DNA of 64,000 nucleotides from Methylotenera oryzisoli (GCF_004661485.1 NZ_PQVH01000014.1:101989-165988), one strand, 5' to 3'. Shown: positions 45,921 through 56,272, counted from the stretch's first letter. Numbers and translations: made by a program. Notes: generated by a model from the letters alone, not told the origin.

Positions 45921-47196
45921 AAAAGAAACCATCATGTGAGTTAGAGGGAATAAGCTGACCATGCGTATGAGTGACGTTATATTGTGCGAGCGCCTGCTCA
46001 ATTGGCAGTTGCTGTGCATCAGCATTTTTCTGTAAAAACTGATCAATTTGCGCTTGATTTTCTTCTTTAAAAACTGAACAAGTGACGTAAAGCAATTTAC
46101 CACCCTTTACCAGCATCTGCCATAAGCTTGGTAAAATTTTCGCTTGCTGAGCCACAAACGAAGCAACGTCAGCCTCTCGTCGCAACCACTTAATATCCAC
46201 ATGGCGCCTCACAATACCAGAGGCAGTACAAGGGACATCTGCCAGAATTCTATCAAATGGCTTAGCATCATACCAATCTGAGGCTGCCGCATCGCCCGCA
46301 ATTAAATGTGCTTTTAAGTTAAGGCGTGCCAAATTACTCTGCACTCGCTCTAGGCGCAGAGCGTCGCTGTCTAATGCGGTCATCTCCACATTAGCTAGCT
46401 CTAAAATATGTCCGGTCTTACCACCTGGTGCGCAGCATGCATCCAGCACACGCATACCAGCTTGGGCATCAATCAAATGTGCTGCCAATTGCGCACCGTA
46501 GTCCTGTACTGAAACCACACCATCAGTAAAACCTGCAATTTTCTCTACGGCGATAGGTTTGGTCAAGATTACCGCCTGCGCCCCAACCTGCGTCGCATCA
46601 ATTTCGCTACGCGCTAACAACTGCACATAGTCTTCAGTGCTGATTTTTTGTGTATTCACACGCAAACTCATAGGTGGGTGCTGATTGCCCACGGCTAGCA
46701 TTCCCTGCCAGACATCAGGATATTGCAATCTTAATTTATTTACCCACCATTGCGGGTAAGAGTAAGTTGCAACCTCATTCGCTTTTAACTTTAGCGCCAA
46801 TTGCGCTTGTTGACGTAAAAAATTACGCAAGATGGCATTCACTAACCCCTTGGCCCAAGCCTTGGCTGCTGGTCGCCTTAATTGACTAACCGCATGCACG
46901 GCCTGATTCACCACGGTAAAAGCATCGGCCTTATCATGCCGTAGCTGATAAATCGCCACTAGCAATAAGGCATGAATCCGCTCATCTATCAGCGGCTTTT
47001 CAAGTAGCGCTTTTAAATATGCATCTATTTCGCCATAAAAACGTAAGGTGCCGTAACTCAAATCAGCCGCGGCGCCTTTTTGTTGCGGGGTTGCATTAGG
47101 GAAAACAGATAAGGCAGCAGGCAATGCTGTGGTCAGATTACGACCTGAAAACACTTGATGCACCGCATCTGCAGCGATTAGTTGAGAAATATACAA
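45898..47196 (-). CDS. rsmB: 16S rRNA (cytosine-967 C5) methyltransferase
   Basis: Methylates C967 of 16S rRNA with SAM. Length 432. A NusB-like RNA-binding domain (about 5-135) precedes the methyltransferase with the SAM loop VLDACCAPGGKTGHILEL, the motif IV Cys in DVPCTASG and the catalytic Cys in VTCSVFKEEN. It begins the rsmB-DUF4390-ntrY-ntrX series. Its usual neighbours fmt and def lie about 1.8 kb away on the same strand. Confidence 0.96.
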   Translation of the reverse strand: MYISQLIAADAVHQVFSGRNLTTALPAALSVFPNATPQQKGAAADLSYGTLRFYGEIDAYLKALLEKPLIDERIHALLLVAIYQLRHDKADAFTVVNQAVHAVSQLRRPAAKAWAKGLVNAILRNFLRQQAQLALKLKANEVATYSYPQWWVNKLRLQYPDVWQGMLAVGNQHPPMSLRVNTQKISTEDYVQLLARSEIDATQVGAQAVILTKPIAVEKIAGFTDGVVSVQDYGAQLAAHLIDAQAGMRVLDACCAPGGKTGHILELANVEMTALDSDALRLERVQSNLARLNLKAHLIAGDAAASDWYDAKPFDRILADVPCTASGIVRRHVDIKWLRREADVASFVAQQAKILPSLWQMLVKGGKLLYVTCSVFKEENQAQIDQFLQKNADAQQLPIEQALAQYNVTHTHGQLIPSNSHDGFFYALLQKN

Positions 47197-47333
47197 AATT
47201 AGTTTCTATTCATAAATTGCTAAAACACTGATTTTACTTGATATCCGCCAGATTAGGGTTAAGCTGTTCATTATGTTGTCATCGCAAAGCGAAGCTCATG
47301 CGTTATATGATTTCGATTCACAAGGAGATATCC

Positions 47334-47867
47334 ATGAACAAAATAAATATATTAAAGCGATTACTGATTACCGGCTTTTTAGTTGCCTCTGCAAACACTG
47401 CATTTGCAGCAGATGTTGGCGTATCCATCAGCGTAGGCCAACCTGGATTTTACGGCCAGATTGATATTGGCGACTACCCATACCCACAGCCTCGGGTAAT
47501 TTACAGAGAACCTATCATTGTGCATCGTCATGTAGATGTATATGAGCCTATGTACTTGCGTGTACCCCCAGGCCATTATAAAAACTGGCGCCGCTATTGT
47601 GGTCGATACAATGCATGCGGTCGTCCAGTATACTTCGTGCAAGACCGCTGGTATCACGACGACTTTGCGCCGCAATACCGCGCACGCCATCATGGTGGCT
47701 ACTACGATCACAACGACTATGATGATAATCGTGGTAGAGGCGGCTGGGATGACCGTGGCAGAGATGATCGCGGCGGCAGGGGAGATCATGATCGTGGCAA
47801 CCAAGGCCGCGGGCATGGTGGTGACAAAGGCAATCATGGTAACGGCCATGGCAGAGGCAGGGACTAA
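47334..47867 (+). CDS. Secreted Gly/Asp/Arg/His-rich protein
   Basis: A 177-residue secreted protein of unknown function. The ATG at 47334 follows a strong AAGGAG site and starts a signal peptide cut near ANTAFA; a longer frame upstream lacks these features. Residues about 27-115 form a Tyr/Pro-rich domain (SISVGQPGFYGQIDIGDYPYP, VPPGHYKNWRRYCGRYNACGRPVYF) seen in many beta-proteobacterial envelope proteins. The last 55 residues are low complexity, built from Gly, Asp, Arg, His and Asn. It stands alone between two minus-strand operons. Confidence 0.75.
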   Translation: MNKINILKRLLITGFLVASANTAFAADVGVSISVGQPGFYGQIDIGDYPYPQPRVIYREPIIVHRHVDVYEPMYLRVPPGHYKNWRRYCGRYNACGRPVYFVQDRWYHDDFAPQYRARHHGGYYDHNDYDDNRGRGGWDDRGRDDRGGRGDHDRGNQGRGHGGDKGNHGNGHGRGRD

Positions 47868-47884
47868 GGCCTGACCGTCGATAG

Positions 47885-47911
47885 ACGGGGAGCGAAAATT
47901 CTACTCCCCGT
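47885..47911. terminator. Probable terminator between convergent genes
   Basis: ACGGGGAG and CTCCCCGT form an 8-bp GC-rich stem with an 11-base loop, 18 bases past the stop of the secreted-protein gene. The T run after it is short, so confidence is moderate. It may serve both this gene and htpX. Confidence 0.55.
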
Positions 47912-48039
47912 TAACTGATGAATATTGCCTTAATGCAATGCACGCTACACAGTAACAGATGTTGTACACAACTTTGCAATGGACTTGGGCTAGACGAATT
48001 ATTACAACCAGGCCAGTCCAATCAAGCTAAAACAAACTG

Positions 48040-48903
48040 CTAGTATCGGTCAGCCATTGCCATTAAACGCGACACGCGCTCTTCAGTACTGGGGTGTGTG
48101 CTGAATAAACGGTCAAATGAAACACCGGAGAGAGGATTAATAATCATCATCTGCGCTGTTTCTGGATGTGCTTCTGCGGTTTGATTGGTCACCTGATGCG
48201 CGTAGTGGTGAATTTTTTGCAATGCACTCGCCAGAGCACGTGGATCACCGCTAATTGCGGCACCGGCTTTATCCGCCTCAAACTCACGTGCACGTGAAAT
48301 CGCCATCTGGATTAATGACGCCGCCAACGGTGCGAGCAACATTACTAACAAGCCAACAATAGGGTTCATATTACGCTCACCCTGTTCATTACGACCACCG
48401 CCAAACATCATGCCGAATTGGGCAATAGAGGCAATGGCACCAGCAACAGTCGCAGAAATCGTTGAGGTTAAGGTGTCTCTATTTTTCACATGCGCAAGTT
48501 CATGCGCCATTACTCCACGCAACTCCCTGGCGTCCAAAATCTGCATAATACCTACGGTAGCGGCAACAGCGGCGTGCTCAGGGTTGCGTCCGGTCGCAAA
48601 AGCATTGGGCTGCGACTCATTAATCACATACACTTTAGGCATGGGCAATTGTGCATTTTCTGCCAACTGCCGCACCATTTGATAATAACTGCGAAACTGG
48701 AGATTGTCCGACGTCACCTCTTGTGCCCCATACATCTTAAGTACGGCCTTATCAGAAAACCAGTACGCGTGAACATTCATCGCTCCAGCCAACACCAAGG
48801 CAATCATCATTCCGCCAGCACCACCTAGCGCGGCACCAACCATGCCAAACAAGGCCACAATTGCTGCCATTAAAATAGTAGTTTTAAGCCAGTTCTCTAA
48901 CAT
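48040..48903 (-). CDS. htpX: Membrane protease HtpX
   Basis: Inner-membrane zinc metalloprotease that helps remove damaged membrane proteins. Length 287. Two N-terminal membrane segments (about 5-50) precede the zinc site HELAH in [15 protein letters not shown], two further membrane segments and the third ligand in [11 protein letters not shown]. The C-terminal [11 protein letters not shown] is conserved. It follows fmt by 58 bases. Confidence 0.96.
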   Translation of the reverse strand: MLENWLKTTILMAAIVALFGMVGAALGGAGGMMIALVLAGAMNVHAYWFSDKAVLKMYGAQEVTSDNLQFRSYYQMVRQLAENAQLPMPKVYVINESQPNAFATGRNPEHAAVAATVGIMQILDARELRGVMAHELAHVKNRDTLTSTISATVAGAIASIAQFGMMFGGGRNEQGERNMNPIVGLLVMLLAPLAASLIQMAISRAREFEADKAGAAISGDPRALASALQKIHHYAHQVTNQTAEAHPETAQMMIINPLSGVSFDRLFSTHPSTEERVSRLMAMADRY

Positions 48904-48968
48904 TATTTCCCCTTTATCTCATGCCTAAACATTGCATAAAGTGGTGGCGTCAATCTTAAAATTCAAGC

Positions 48969-49910
48969 TTATAGTGCGCCGCCAAACTGATCACCAGTTT
49001 TTAACGCATGCCCCTGCATAAACACCTGCGCACTTAAACGCTTACCGCCCGGGGCTTGCAGCTCACTAATACGCAGCACGCCATCGCCACAGGCGACCAA
49101 AATGCCATCATGTACATCTAGCACAGTACCGGGCAACGCCGCACTCGGCATACCAGCGACACTGGTTGCCATCCAAATACGGCAAACGTCACCATGCAAA
49201 AGGCTTTGCGCTACAGGAAAGGGATTAAATGCGCGTACCTGCCTTGATATTTCAACTGCACTTTTGCGCCAATCAATCATGGCTTCAGCTTTTTCTAACT
49301 TGTGTGCGTAAGTGACCTGCGATTCGTCTTGTGGCACACTGGCCAGATAACCCGTTTGGGCTAATGTCTGCATCGCCTCCACCATTAAATCAGCCCCCAT
49401 CGCGGCCAACGCGTCATGCAAGCCTTGTGTAGTGTCAGCCTCTGTAATGGCTACCACGCCTTTACTCACCATCGCGCCAGCATCCAATGCCGGCACAACT
49501 TCCATGATGGTAACTCCCGTTTCCTGATCACCAGCCAAGATGGAACGGTGAATCGGTGCAGCACCGCGCCAGCGCGGTAACAATGAAGCATGGATGTTAT
49601 AACAGCCGTGCTTAGGCATCTGCAAAACAATAGTAGGAATAATTAAACCATAGGCGGCAACGATCATGACATCCGCGTGAGTTTGCGCAATTTGCGCTTG
49701 CACAGCCTCATTTTTTAAAGTTTCGGGCTGAAACACAAACAAGCCATGCTGCTCCGCCAACACCTTCACCGGGCTAGCCTTGAGTTTCATGCCGCGCCCG
49801 GCTGGACGATCAGGCTGTGTCAGCACCATGACAATTTCATGACCGGCATTAATCAAGGCAGCCAATGCCGGCACTGCAAAATCGGGGGTCCCCGCAAATA
49901 TAATTTTCAA
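48969..49910 (-). CDS. fmt: Methionyl-tRNA formyltransferase
   Basis: Formylates initiator methionyl-tRNA using 10-formyltetrahydrofolate. Length 313. The N-terminal catalytic domain has FAGTPDFAVPAL, CYNIHASLLPRWRGAAPIH (with the catalytic Asn-His) and the Asp in ALDAGAMV; the C-terminal tRNA-binding OB domain follows. It lies 20 bases after def, the standard pair. Confidence 0.97.
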   Translation of the reverse strand: MKIIFAGTPDFAVPALAALINAGHEIVMVLTQPDRPAGRGMKLKASPVKVLAEQHGLFVFQPETLKNEAVQAQIAQTHADVMIVAAYGLIIPTIVLQMPKHGCYNIHASLLPRWRGAAPIHRSILAGDQETGVTIMEVVPALDAGAMVSKGVVAITEADTTQGLHDALAAMGADLMVEAMQTLAQTGYLASVPQDESQVTYAHKLEKAEAMIDWRKSAVEISRQVRAFNPFPVAQSLLHGDVCRIWMATSVAGMPSAALPGTVLDVHDGILVACGDGVLRISELQAPGGKRLSAQVFMQGHALKTGDQFGGAL

Positions 49911-49930
49911 CGCTTTAACCTTTAATCAGA

Positions 49931-50431
49931 CTATTTGCCACGATGTTGCTTGAGCATTTTGTTTTTAATTCTATTACGCTTAAGTGGCGATAGGTATTCT
50001 ACAAATACCTTACCTAGCAAATGATCCATTTCATGCTGAATGCATACACTCAACAAGCCATGTGCTTCCAGTGTGAATTTTTTACCGTCCTGATCCAAAG
50101 CCTCTACCAAAATCTTTTCTGCGCGTTTCACACTCTCGTAGATGCCAGGCACTGACAGGCAGCCCTCTTCATACACCTGCTCGCCATCTCGTTCCAGTAT
50201 TTTGGGGTTAATAAACACCTGCAGCTGATCTTTGGTCTCACTGGTATCAACCAGTAGCAGCTGTATATGTTGGTTAACCTGCGTTGCTGCCAACCCTATC
50301 CCTGGCGCCGCGTACATGGTCTCCGCCATGTCATCAATCAAGCGGCGAATAGTGGCATTCACCTCTTTTACAGGCTTGGCCACCGTGTGCAAACGCGGAT
50401 CAGGATAATTAAGGATATCTAATATCGCCAT
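49931..50431 (-). CDS. def: Peptide deformylase
   Basis: Removes the formyl group from new proteins; iron/zinc enzyme. Length 166. The three motifs are [17 protein letters not shown] with the metal Cys and QHEMDHLLG with the two metal His and the catalytic Glu. It is divergent from the LysM gene across 183 bases. Confidence 0.97.
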   Translation of the reverse strand: MAILDILNYPDPRLHTVAKPVKEVNATIRRLIDDMAETMYAAPGIGLAATQVNQHIQLLLVDTSETKDQLQVFINPKILERDGEQVYEEGCLSVPGIYESVKRAEKILVEALDQDGKKFTLEAHGLLSVCIQHEMDHLLGKVFVEYLSPLKRNRIKNKMLKQHRGK

Positions 50432-50614
50432 AAAAACTCTTTAATATTCACATTCAAAAATTCTAAAAAAACTCAAAACCATAGCTTTTTCTATAAAAGC
50501 TTGATTCTTTAATGAATTACGTGATAAATTTAACGTAAATTCACGGTGTGTGTAGCTCATATTGCACGCCATTGTATGTCGTCTAAATGCATCTTTGACC
50601 GGGGTCATCAACAT

Positions 50615-51781
50615 ATGTTTCGCAATATTATAACGCTGCTCATGTTTTGTTGCTTAAGCTTCAATCTGAATGCACAAGTAATTGCACTAAAAGAAGATCA
50701 TCCCGATCGTCATGTTGTTGTTAAAGGTGACACCTTATGGTGGATATCCGCTCGTTTTCTTAAAGATCCATGGTTGTGGCCACAAGTTTGGCAGCTGAAC
50801 CGTGCCCAAATTAAAAATCCGCACTTAATTTACCCTGGCGACGTCATCGTGCTGGATCAAAGTAGCGGCAAGCCGCAGTTAAAGCTGTTGCGTCAAACCA
50901 TTACGCTGGAGCCTGGTGTTGTTGTAGAGCCACTCGACCAAGCTGCTATTTCAACCATTCCGATTAATGCCATTGCACCATTTTTAAGCCAGCCACTGGT
51001 CATAGAAAAAGACCAATTAGCAGAATCACCAAGAATTATTGCTGGCCCAGATAACCGCGTGGTGTTAAGCACGGGCACTCGTGTCTACATCAATAAAATT
51101 GAAGAAAATAAGGATCTGAACTGGTTTATTTACCGCCCAGGTGACTCTTTTATTGACCCTGATACCAAAGAAGTGCTTGGCGTAGAAGCTACGTACCTCG
51201 GCGACTTAAGAGTTAAAAAATACGGTAAACCTGCAACGGCAGAAGTGGTAAAAGCAAAAGAGGAAATTTTCGTCAAAGACCGCTTAGTACCAAGCGGCGA
51301 TGAAATTTCTGCCAACTTTACTCCACATGCGCCAGACACTCCTATCAAAGGCAGAGTGCTGAAGATTTATGGCGGCTTAGCTGAAACCGGGCCTGGGAGC
51401 ATTATTTCAATCAGCCGCGGCTCAAAAGATGGCGTAGAAGTGGGGCAAGTACTGGCGATTAGCCGTTATGGTCGCATTATTAAAGACCCTGAACCGACCA
51501 AAGAAGACAAAGCAGAAGCCAAGAAAGCGGATGCCAAACCAAAATTAAAAGAATTAAATTTTGACATATCCACTGGTGAAGATGGCAAAGCCATCGTCAA
51601 CTTTGGCAAAGACAAAGCCGAGAATACGGCTGAGCCAGTACTGGAGCCTGGTTATATAAAACTACCGGATGAGCGCGTAGGTTTAATCATGGTATTCCGC
51701 GTATTTGATCGCATTGCTTATGGCTTAGTGATGCAGGCCAGTGACCCGATCAACACACTAGACTCCGTACACAACCCATAA
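50615..51781 (+). CDS. LysM-domain secreted protein
   Basis: A 388-residue exported protein that should bind peptidoglycan. The ATG at 50615 starts a signal peptide (MFRNIITLLMFCCLSFNLNA); a longer frame upstream has none. A LysM motif follows at about 34-80 (VVKGDTLWWISARFLKDPWLWPQVW and IYPGDVIVL). The remaining 300 residues are less familiar, with a Lys/Glu/Ala-rich stretch near 290-310. It precedes dprA by eight bases, an order widely conserved in beta-proteobacteria. Confidence 0.88.
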   Translation: MFRNIITLLMFCCLSFNLNAQVIALKEDHPDRHVVVKGDTLWWISARFLKDPWLWPQVWQLNRAQIKNPHLIYPGDVIVLDQSSGKPQLKLLRQTITLEPGVVVEPLDQAAISTIPINAIAPFLSQPLVIEKDQLAESPRIIAGPDNRVVLSTGTRVYINKIEENKDLNWFIYRPGDSFIDPDTKEVLGVEATYLGDLRVKKYGKPATAEVVKAKEEIFVKDRLVPSGDEISANFTPHAPDTPIKGRVLKIYGGLAETGPGSIISISRGSKDGVEVGQVLAISRYGRIIKDPEPTKEDKAEAKKADAKPKLKELNFDISTGEDGKAIVNFGKDKAENTAEPVLEPGYIKLPDERVGLIMVFRVFDRIAYGLVMQASDPINTLDSVHNP

Positions 51782-51789
51782 AAACACGC

Positions 51790-52905
51790 ATGACGATTAA
51801 TCGCGAAGAAATTGCGGAAAAATCGCTATGGGTGAGCTTGGGCAGCATTTCCGGCATCGGGTCGCAGACCTTTTGCCACTTGCTGAAAGCATTTGGTAGC
51901 CCATACAACATCTACGCGGCAAGCATCTCTCAATTAAAAGAAGTGGTTTCAGCAAACATTGCCAATGTAATTAGCAATGGGGCAAACCAAGAACCCTCAA
52001 ACGAGCTAGCACAATGGCTAGCGGCGCCCAACAATCATCTAGTCACACTTGCGGACCCTGAGTACCCAAAAGCACTATTAGAAATCAGTGACCCGCCGCC
52101 TTATCTCTATGCAAAAGGCAATTTAGCGCTATTAAATCAGTCCAGCATCGCCATTGTGGGTAGCCGCAATGCATCGGTACAGGGCGAAAAGAATGCAGAG
52201 GCATTTGCATATGACCTATGTCAGCACGGACTTTGTATAGTCAGTGGCTTAGCACTAGGCATTGATGGTGCAGCCCATCGCGGGGCACTTAAGGCCAACG
52301 GTGCAACGATTGCTGTAGTCGGTACGGGGCTAGACATTGTATACCCGGCAAAGCACCGCGAACTTGCGCACCAAATTGTGGAGCGCGGTCTGATTTTGTC
52401 AGAGTTTCCATTAGGCACGCCATCCAAACCGCAAAACTTCCCCAAAAGAAATCGCATTATCAGCGGCTTAAGTTTGGGTTGCTTAGTGGTAGAAGCCAAT
52501 GTACAGAGTGGCTCACAAATCACGGCGCGGATGGCAGCAGAGCAAGGTCGTGAGATCTTTGCGATCCCAGGTTCAATTCACTCACCAATGTCTAAAGGTT
52601 GCCATCAGTTAATTAAGCAAGGTGCTAAGCTGGTCGATTGCATACAAGACATTACTGAGGAGCTAAAACTGCAGCCCAGGCTTGATACTACACCCTCCAG
52701 CGCACAAGTGCAGCAAGGCAGCGCCCCTAGCGGTTCCTCAGAACAGTTACTACTCGAGACTATGGGCTTTGACCCTTCACCTTTAGAGCGTCTTGTCACG
52801 TTAACAGGCTTGACGGTGGCCGAAGTTTCATCCATGCTAATGTTACTGGAGCTTGATGGAAAAGTAGCCAGCTTATCAGGAGGGCAATATCAAAAAATTA
52901 TGTAG
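51790..52905 (+). CDS. dprA: DNA processing protein DprA
   Basis: Loads RecA on incoming single-stranded DNA during transformation. Length 371. A SAM-like N-terminal part (about 1-80) precedes the Rossmann domain with IVGSRNASVQG, VSGLALGIDGAAHRGAL, FPKRNRIISGLS and VEANVQSGSQITARMA. The C-terminal winged helix (about 315-371) is complete. With the pilMNOPQ set in the same window, natural competence is possible. Confidence 0.96.
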   Translation: MTINREEIAEKSLWVSLGSISGIGSQTFCHLLKAFGSPYNIYAASISQLKEVVSANIANVISNGANQEPSNELAQWLAAPNNHLVTLADPEYPKALLEISDPPPYLYAKGNLALLNQSSIAIVGSRNASVQGEKNAEAFAYDLCQHGLCIVSGLALGIDGAAHRGALKANGATIAVVGTGLDIVYPAKHRELAHQIVERGLILSEFPLGTPSKPQNFPKRNRIISGLSLGCLVVEANVQSGSQITARMAAEQGREIFAIPGSIHSPMSKGCHQLIKQGAKLVDCIQDITEELKLQPRLDTTPSSAQVQQGSAPSGSSEQLLLETMGFDPSPLERLVTLTGLTVAEVSSMLMLLELDGKVASLSGGQYQKIM

Positions 52906-52970
52906 TTTTTAATTCAAAAGTTTAATTAAACCATCTCACTTAAGTTAATCATTTAATAAGGATAAAAATT

Positions 52971-53444
52971 ATGTTTGAAGCCTTGGTTTATATGTTCGAA
53001 AACTACATTGACACACAATTCAGACCCGATAATAACACCCTCACCAGAGAGTTATTTGCCGCAGGGTTTGACGAAGAAGATATTAACGGCGCTTGCGATT
53101 GGTTCAATCAGCTTGAATCCATGGCTGGCAAACCTGAGCTATTTCAAATGGCAGACGCTGCCAACAGCAGGATATTTACAGAAATAGAACTAAAAAAAAT
53201 ATCGGCCGAAAGTATAGGCTTTATTTTATTCTTAGTACAAGCCAACATTCTCAACACCTCACAGCGCGAATTGGTACTGGAACTTGCTATGAACGTGCCG
53301 CAGGCCATGATAGGCATTGAAGAAATGCGCTGGATAGTACTCATGACAACATGGGGCGCAAGTAAATCTGGCCCGGACAAAACAAAAGAATATTTGTTTA
53401 TTGAAGATGTATTACTAAATGATAAAAAGCCTACACTGCATTAA
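52971..53444 (+). CDS. smg: Smg family protein (DUF494)
   Basis: A 157-residue cytoplasmic protein of unknown function, always near dprA and usually topA in proteobacteria. The start MFEALVYMFENYIDTQ and the middle LKKISAESIGFILFLVQANILNTSQRELVLE, LRWIVLM-like segments are typical. ATG follows AAGGAT. Here topA is not next to it; metF follows on the other strand. Confidence 0.92.
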   Translation: MFEALVYMFENYIDTQFRPDNNTLTRELFAAGFDEEDINGACDWFNQLESMAGKPELFQMADAANSRIFTEIELKKISAESIGFILFLVQANILNTSQRELVLELAMNVPQAMIGIEEMRWIVLMTTWGASKSGPDKTKEYLFIEDVLLNDKKPTLH

Positions 53445-53488
53445 ATGTCAGGCCTTTACAACCGATATGCACACTACGATGATAACTC

Positions 53489-53527
53489 TACTCGCCGTAC
53501 CACACCGACAGTACAGTATGGCGAGTA
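53489..53527. repeat. Inverted repeat between smg and metF
   Basis: TACTCGCC (53489-53496) and GGCGAGTA (53520-53527) form a perfect 8-bp stem; the loop also holds two GTAC copies that can pair. It lies between convergent genes and has no T run on either side, so it is not a plain terminator. Confidence 0.45.
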
Positions 53528-53600
53528 AGTCATTTACATTGGCTACAGCTCCAACCTACGCAAGAGCCTGAAACTAACTGGCTAGCTTTAAACCGACCCA

Positions 53601-54443
53601 CTAGTCCTGAACGTTCTCGATAATATTGCTGATAGTATTAGACTGATTCAACGTATAGAAATGCAAGCTCGGCACACCCCAAGCCAACAAGGTTTCGCAT
53701 AACTCGCTCACCACATCTACACCAAATGCCCTTAGCGATGCGATATCGTCACCGTACTCTTCTAAACGCATTTTTAACCAACGCGGAATTTCAGCGCCGC
53801 ACACGCTTGAAAAGCGCGCTAACTGGGTAATATTGTAAATAGGCATTATGCCCGGCACAATCGGCACGGTAATGCCTAATGCATCACACTGATCAACAAA
53901 GCGGAAATAGGCATCCGCATTATAAAAATACTGTGTGATGGCAGAATTTGCACCTGCATCTACTTTTCGCTTCAAATTCAACAAATCTGCAGCTGGGGTA
54001 CGCGCCTCAGGGTGAAACTCAGGATAAGCCGCAACTTCAACACTAAAATGGCTACCGGTTTCGTCTCGAATAAACGCCACCAACTCCGATGCATATCTAA
54101 AATCACCGGCACTGACCTCACCTGATGGAATATCGCCCCGTAATGCCACCAAGCGCTTAATTCCTTGTGCCTGATACGCGTGCAAGAGGTCTCGAATCTC
54201 CGCCTTACTAGATGAGATGCAGGAAATATGCGGCGCAGACTGAAAACCTTCACGCTGAATTTCCAACACTGTATCCATGGTTCTATCACGCGTAGAACCA
54301 CCCGCACCAAAGGTCACCGAGAAAAACTCTGGGTTAAACTTTGCCAGTTGGTTACGTGCTTCACGCAACTTATCCATACCTTCGGTGGTTTTAGGCGGGA
54401 AAAACTCGAAACTAACATCAAACTTCTTAGTAGTCGTTTTCAT
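53601..54443 (-). CDS. metF: 5,10-methylenetetrahydrofolate reductase
   Basis: Reduces methylenetetrahydrofolate to methyltetrahydrofolate, the methyl donor for methionine synthesis; FAD enzyme. Length 280. Family marks are VSFEFFPPKTTEGMDKL, FFSVTFGAGGSTRDRT, RLVALRGDIPSG, VEVAAYPEFHPEA, ITQYFYNADAYFRFVD and VPIVPGIMPI. It is the last gene of the ahcY-membrane protein-metF series, 31 bases after its neighbour. Confidence 0.97.
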   Translation of the reverse strand: MKTTTKKFDVSFEFFPPKTTEGMDKLREARNQLAKFNPEFFSVTFGAGGSTRDRTMDTVLEIQREGFQSAPHISCISSSKAEIRDLLHAYQAQGIKRLVALRGDIPSGEVSAGDFRYASELVAFIRDETGSHFSVEVAAYPEFHPEARTPAADLLNLKRKVDAGANSAITQYFYNADAYFRFVDQCDALGITVPIVPGIMPIYNITQLARFSSVCGAEIPRWLKMRLEEYGDDIASLRAFGVDVVSELCETLLAWGVPSLHFYTLNQSNTISNIIENVQD

Positions 54444-54474
54444 TTGTATGTCTTTATATATATTTCTTTAGTGA

Positions 54475-54819
54475 TTACTTATCATCAACCAATAACGCGG
54501 TCAGCACCCATGAGAACACGCTATAAAGCACCGCACCCAGAATACCTGCTGTGAAGGTATCTACGCGGAAGCCTTGTAACGATTGCCCGACAAAGTAGAA
54601 CAAGACCCCATTAATAACTAAAATAAATAGCCCTAATGTAAGCACAGTAATAGGCAACGTCAACAATATAAGCAATGGCCGAATCAGTACATTGACCAAA
54701 CCTATGATGAAGGACGCAAGCAAAGCACTCAAGAAACTTGCCACATGAATATTGGGCAGTAGGTAAGCAACCGCCAATAATGCCAGTGCATTTAATATCC
54801 AACCCAACAGTAACTTCAT
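54475..54819 (-). CDS. Four-helix membrane protein, phage holin superfamily IV/YvlD-like
   Basis: A 114-residue inner-membrane protein with four membrane segments (about 2-22, 28-48, 52-76, 86-107). The family pattern PNIHVASFLSALLASFIIGLVNVLIRPLL is seen; the holin name is a family label, not evidence of lysis. The ATG at 54819 has a good AAGGAGC site; a frame nine codons longer does not. It lies between ahcY and metF, an arrangement I recall in other beta-proteobacteria; its job is unknown. Confidence 0.88.
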   Translation of the reverse strand: MKLLLGWILNALALLAVAYLLPNIHVASFLSALLASFIIGLVNVLIRPLLILLTLPITVLTLGLFILVINGVLFYFVGQSLQGFRVDTFTAGILGAVLYSVFSWVLTALLVDDK

Positions 54820-54862
54820 GAGGTAGCTCCTTGAATGTTTGAGCAATTAAGCCCTAACTTAC

Positions 54863-56272
54863 TTAATAACGATAAGTATCTGGTTTGAATGGGCCTTGTT
54901 TCTGTACACCGATATAAGCAGCTTGCTCGTCGGTGAGTACAGACAATTGCGCATTCAGTTTCTTCAATTGCAATACAGCCACTTTTTCATCCAGATGTTT
55001 AGGTAAAGTATATACGCCAACTGGGTATTTACTTGTTTGTGTAAACAACTCAATTTGTGCAATGGTTTGATTAGCAAATGATGAGCTCATTACATAGCTT
55101 GGGTGACCAGTACCGCAACCTAAGTTCACCAAACGGCCTTTTGCCAGCAGAATGATTTTTTTACCATCAGGGAAAATCACATGGTCAACTTGCGGCTTAA
55201 TTTCATCCCAAGTGTATTTTTCAAGTGAGGCAACATCAATTTCATTATCAAAGTGGCCAATGTTGCAAACAATTGCCTGATCCTTCATTTTTGCCATGTG
55301 GTCATGTGTAATCACATGGTAGTTACCAGTCGCTGTTACAAAAATATCACCATGCTCTGCTGCATAATCCATGGTTACCACGCGGTAACCTTCCATCGCT
55401 GCCTGCAATGCACAGATTGGGTCAATTTCCGTCACCCAGACTTGTGCAGATAGCGCGCGCAATGCTTGTGCAGAACCTTTACCTACATCGCCATAACCAG
55501 CCACGATTGCAATTTTACCGGCAATCATTACATCGGTTGCGCGCTTGATGGCATCCACTAAAGATTCACGACAGCCGTACAAGTTGTCAAATTTAGACTT
55601 AGTCACAGAGTCGTTCACGTTAATTGCTGGGAAAGCCAACTTGCCTTCTTTATGCATTTGATACAAACGGTGTACGCCTGTCGTGGTTTCCTCAGTCACA
55701 CCTTTGATTTGCGCCAAACGTGTTGAGTACCATGTTGGATCGGTCGCCAATTTAGCTTTAATCGCTGCAAACAGACAGGTTTCTTCTTCTGACGCAGGGT
55801 TAGCAATCACAGACAAATCTTTTTCTGCTCGCGTACCAAGGTGTAACAGCAAAGTTGCATCGCCGCCATCATCCAGAATCATGTTGCTGTGACCGCCGTC
55901 AGTCCACTCAAAAATACGGTGCGTATAATCCCAGTACTCAGTCAGTGTTTCGCCTTTAACCGCGAACACAGGGGTACCGCCTGCAGCAATTGCAGCTGCC
56001 GCATGATCTTGGGTAGAGTAGATGTTACAAGACGCCCAGCGCACGTCCGCGCCTAGGTCTTTTAAGGTTTCAATCAGCACCGCAGTTTGAATCGTCATGT
56101 GCAAACTACCGGTAATACGGGCGCCCTTAAGTGGCTGTGCTTTCGCGAACTCTTCACGAATCGCCATCAAACCTGGCATTTCTGTTTCAGCAATCGCAAT
56201 TTCTTTACGGCCGAAAGCCGCTAAATTGATGTCCGCAATTACGTAATCTTTAAAATCAGTCACAGTATTCAT
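54863..56272 (-). CDS. ahcY: S-adenosylhomocysteine hydrolase
   Basis: Splits S-adenosylhomocysteine to adenosine and homocysteine, relieving product inhibition of methyltransferases; NAD enzyme, tetramer. The ATG at 56272 ([14 protein letters not shown]) follows AAGGAAAA and gives 469 residues; a longer frame exists but lies in the leader. Marks are [31 protein letters not shown], the NAD loop [14 protein letters not shown] and the C-terminal KPDTYRY. A SAH riboswitch precedes it. Confidence 0.98.
   Translation of the reverse strand: MNTVTDFKDYVIADINLAAFGRKEIAIAETEMPGLMAIREEFAKAQPLKGARITGSLHMTIQTAVLIETLKDLGADVRWASCNIYSTQDHAAAAIAAGGTPVFAVKGETLTEYWDYTHRIFEWTDGGHSNMILDDGGDATLLLHLGTRAEKDLSVIANPASEEETCLFAAIKAKLATDPTWYSTRLAQIKGVTEETTTGVHRLYQMHKEGKLAFPAINVNDSVTKSKFDNLYGCRESLVDAIKRATDVMIAGKIAIVAGYGDVGKGSAQALRALSAQVWVTEIDPICALQAAMEGYRVVTMDYAAEHGDIFVTATGNYHVITHDHMAKMKDQAIVCNIGHFDNEIDVASLEKYTWDEIKPQVDHVIFPDGKKIILLAKGRLVNLGCGTGHPSYVMSSSFANQTIAQIELFTQTSKYPVGVYTLPKHLDEKVAVLQLKKLNAQLSVLTDEQAAYIGVQKQGPFKPDTYRY

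Noticed and set aside
45921..46103. Longer DUF4390 frame starting within rsmB
   Set aside because: The added 61 residues are a shadow of rsmB coding sequence; the ATG at 45920 starts the signal peptide.
47379..47874. Long open frames on both strands opposite the Gly/Asp-rich protein gene
   Set aside because: They are artefacts of the repetitive GC-biased tail; only the plus-strand frame has a strong ribosome site and signal peptide.
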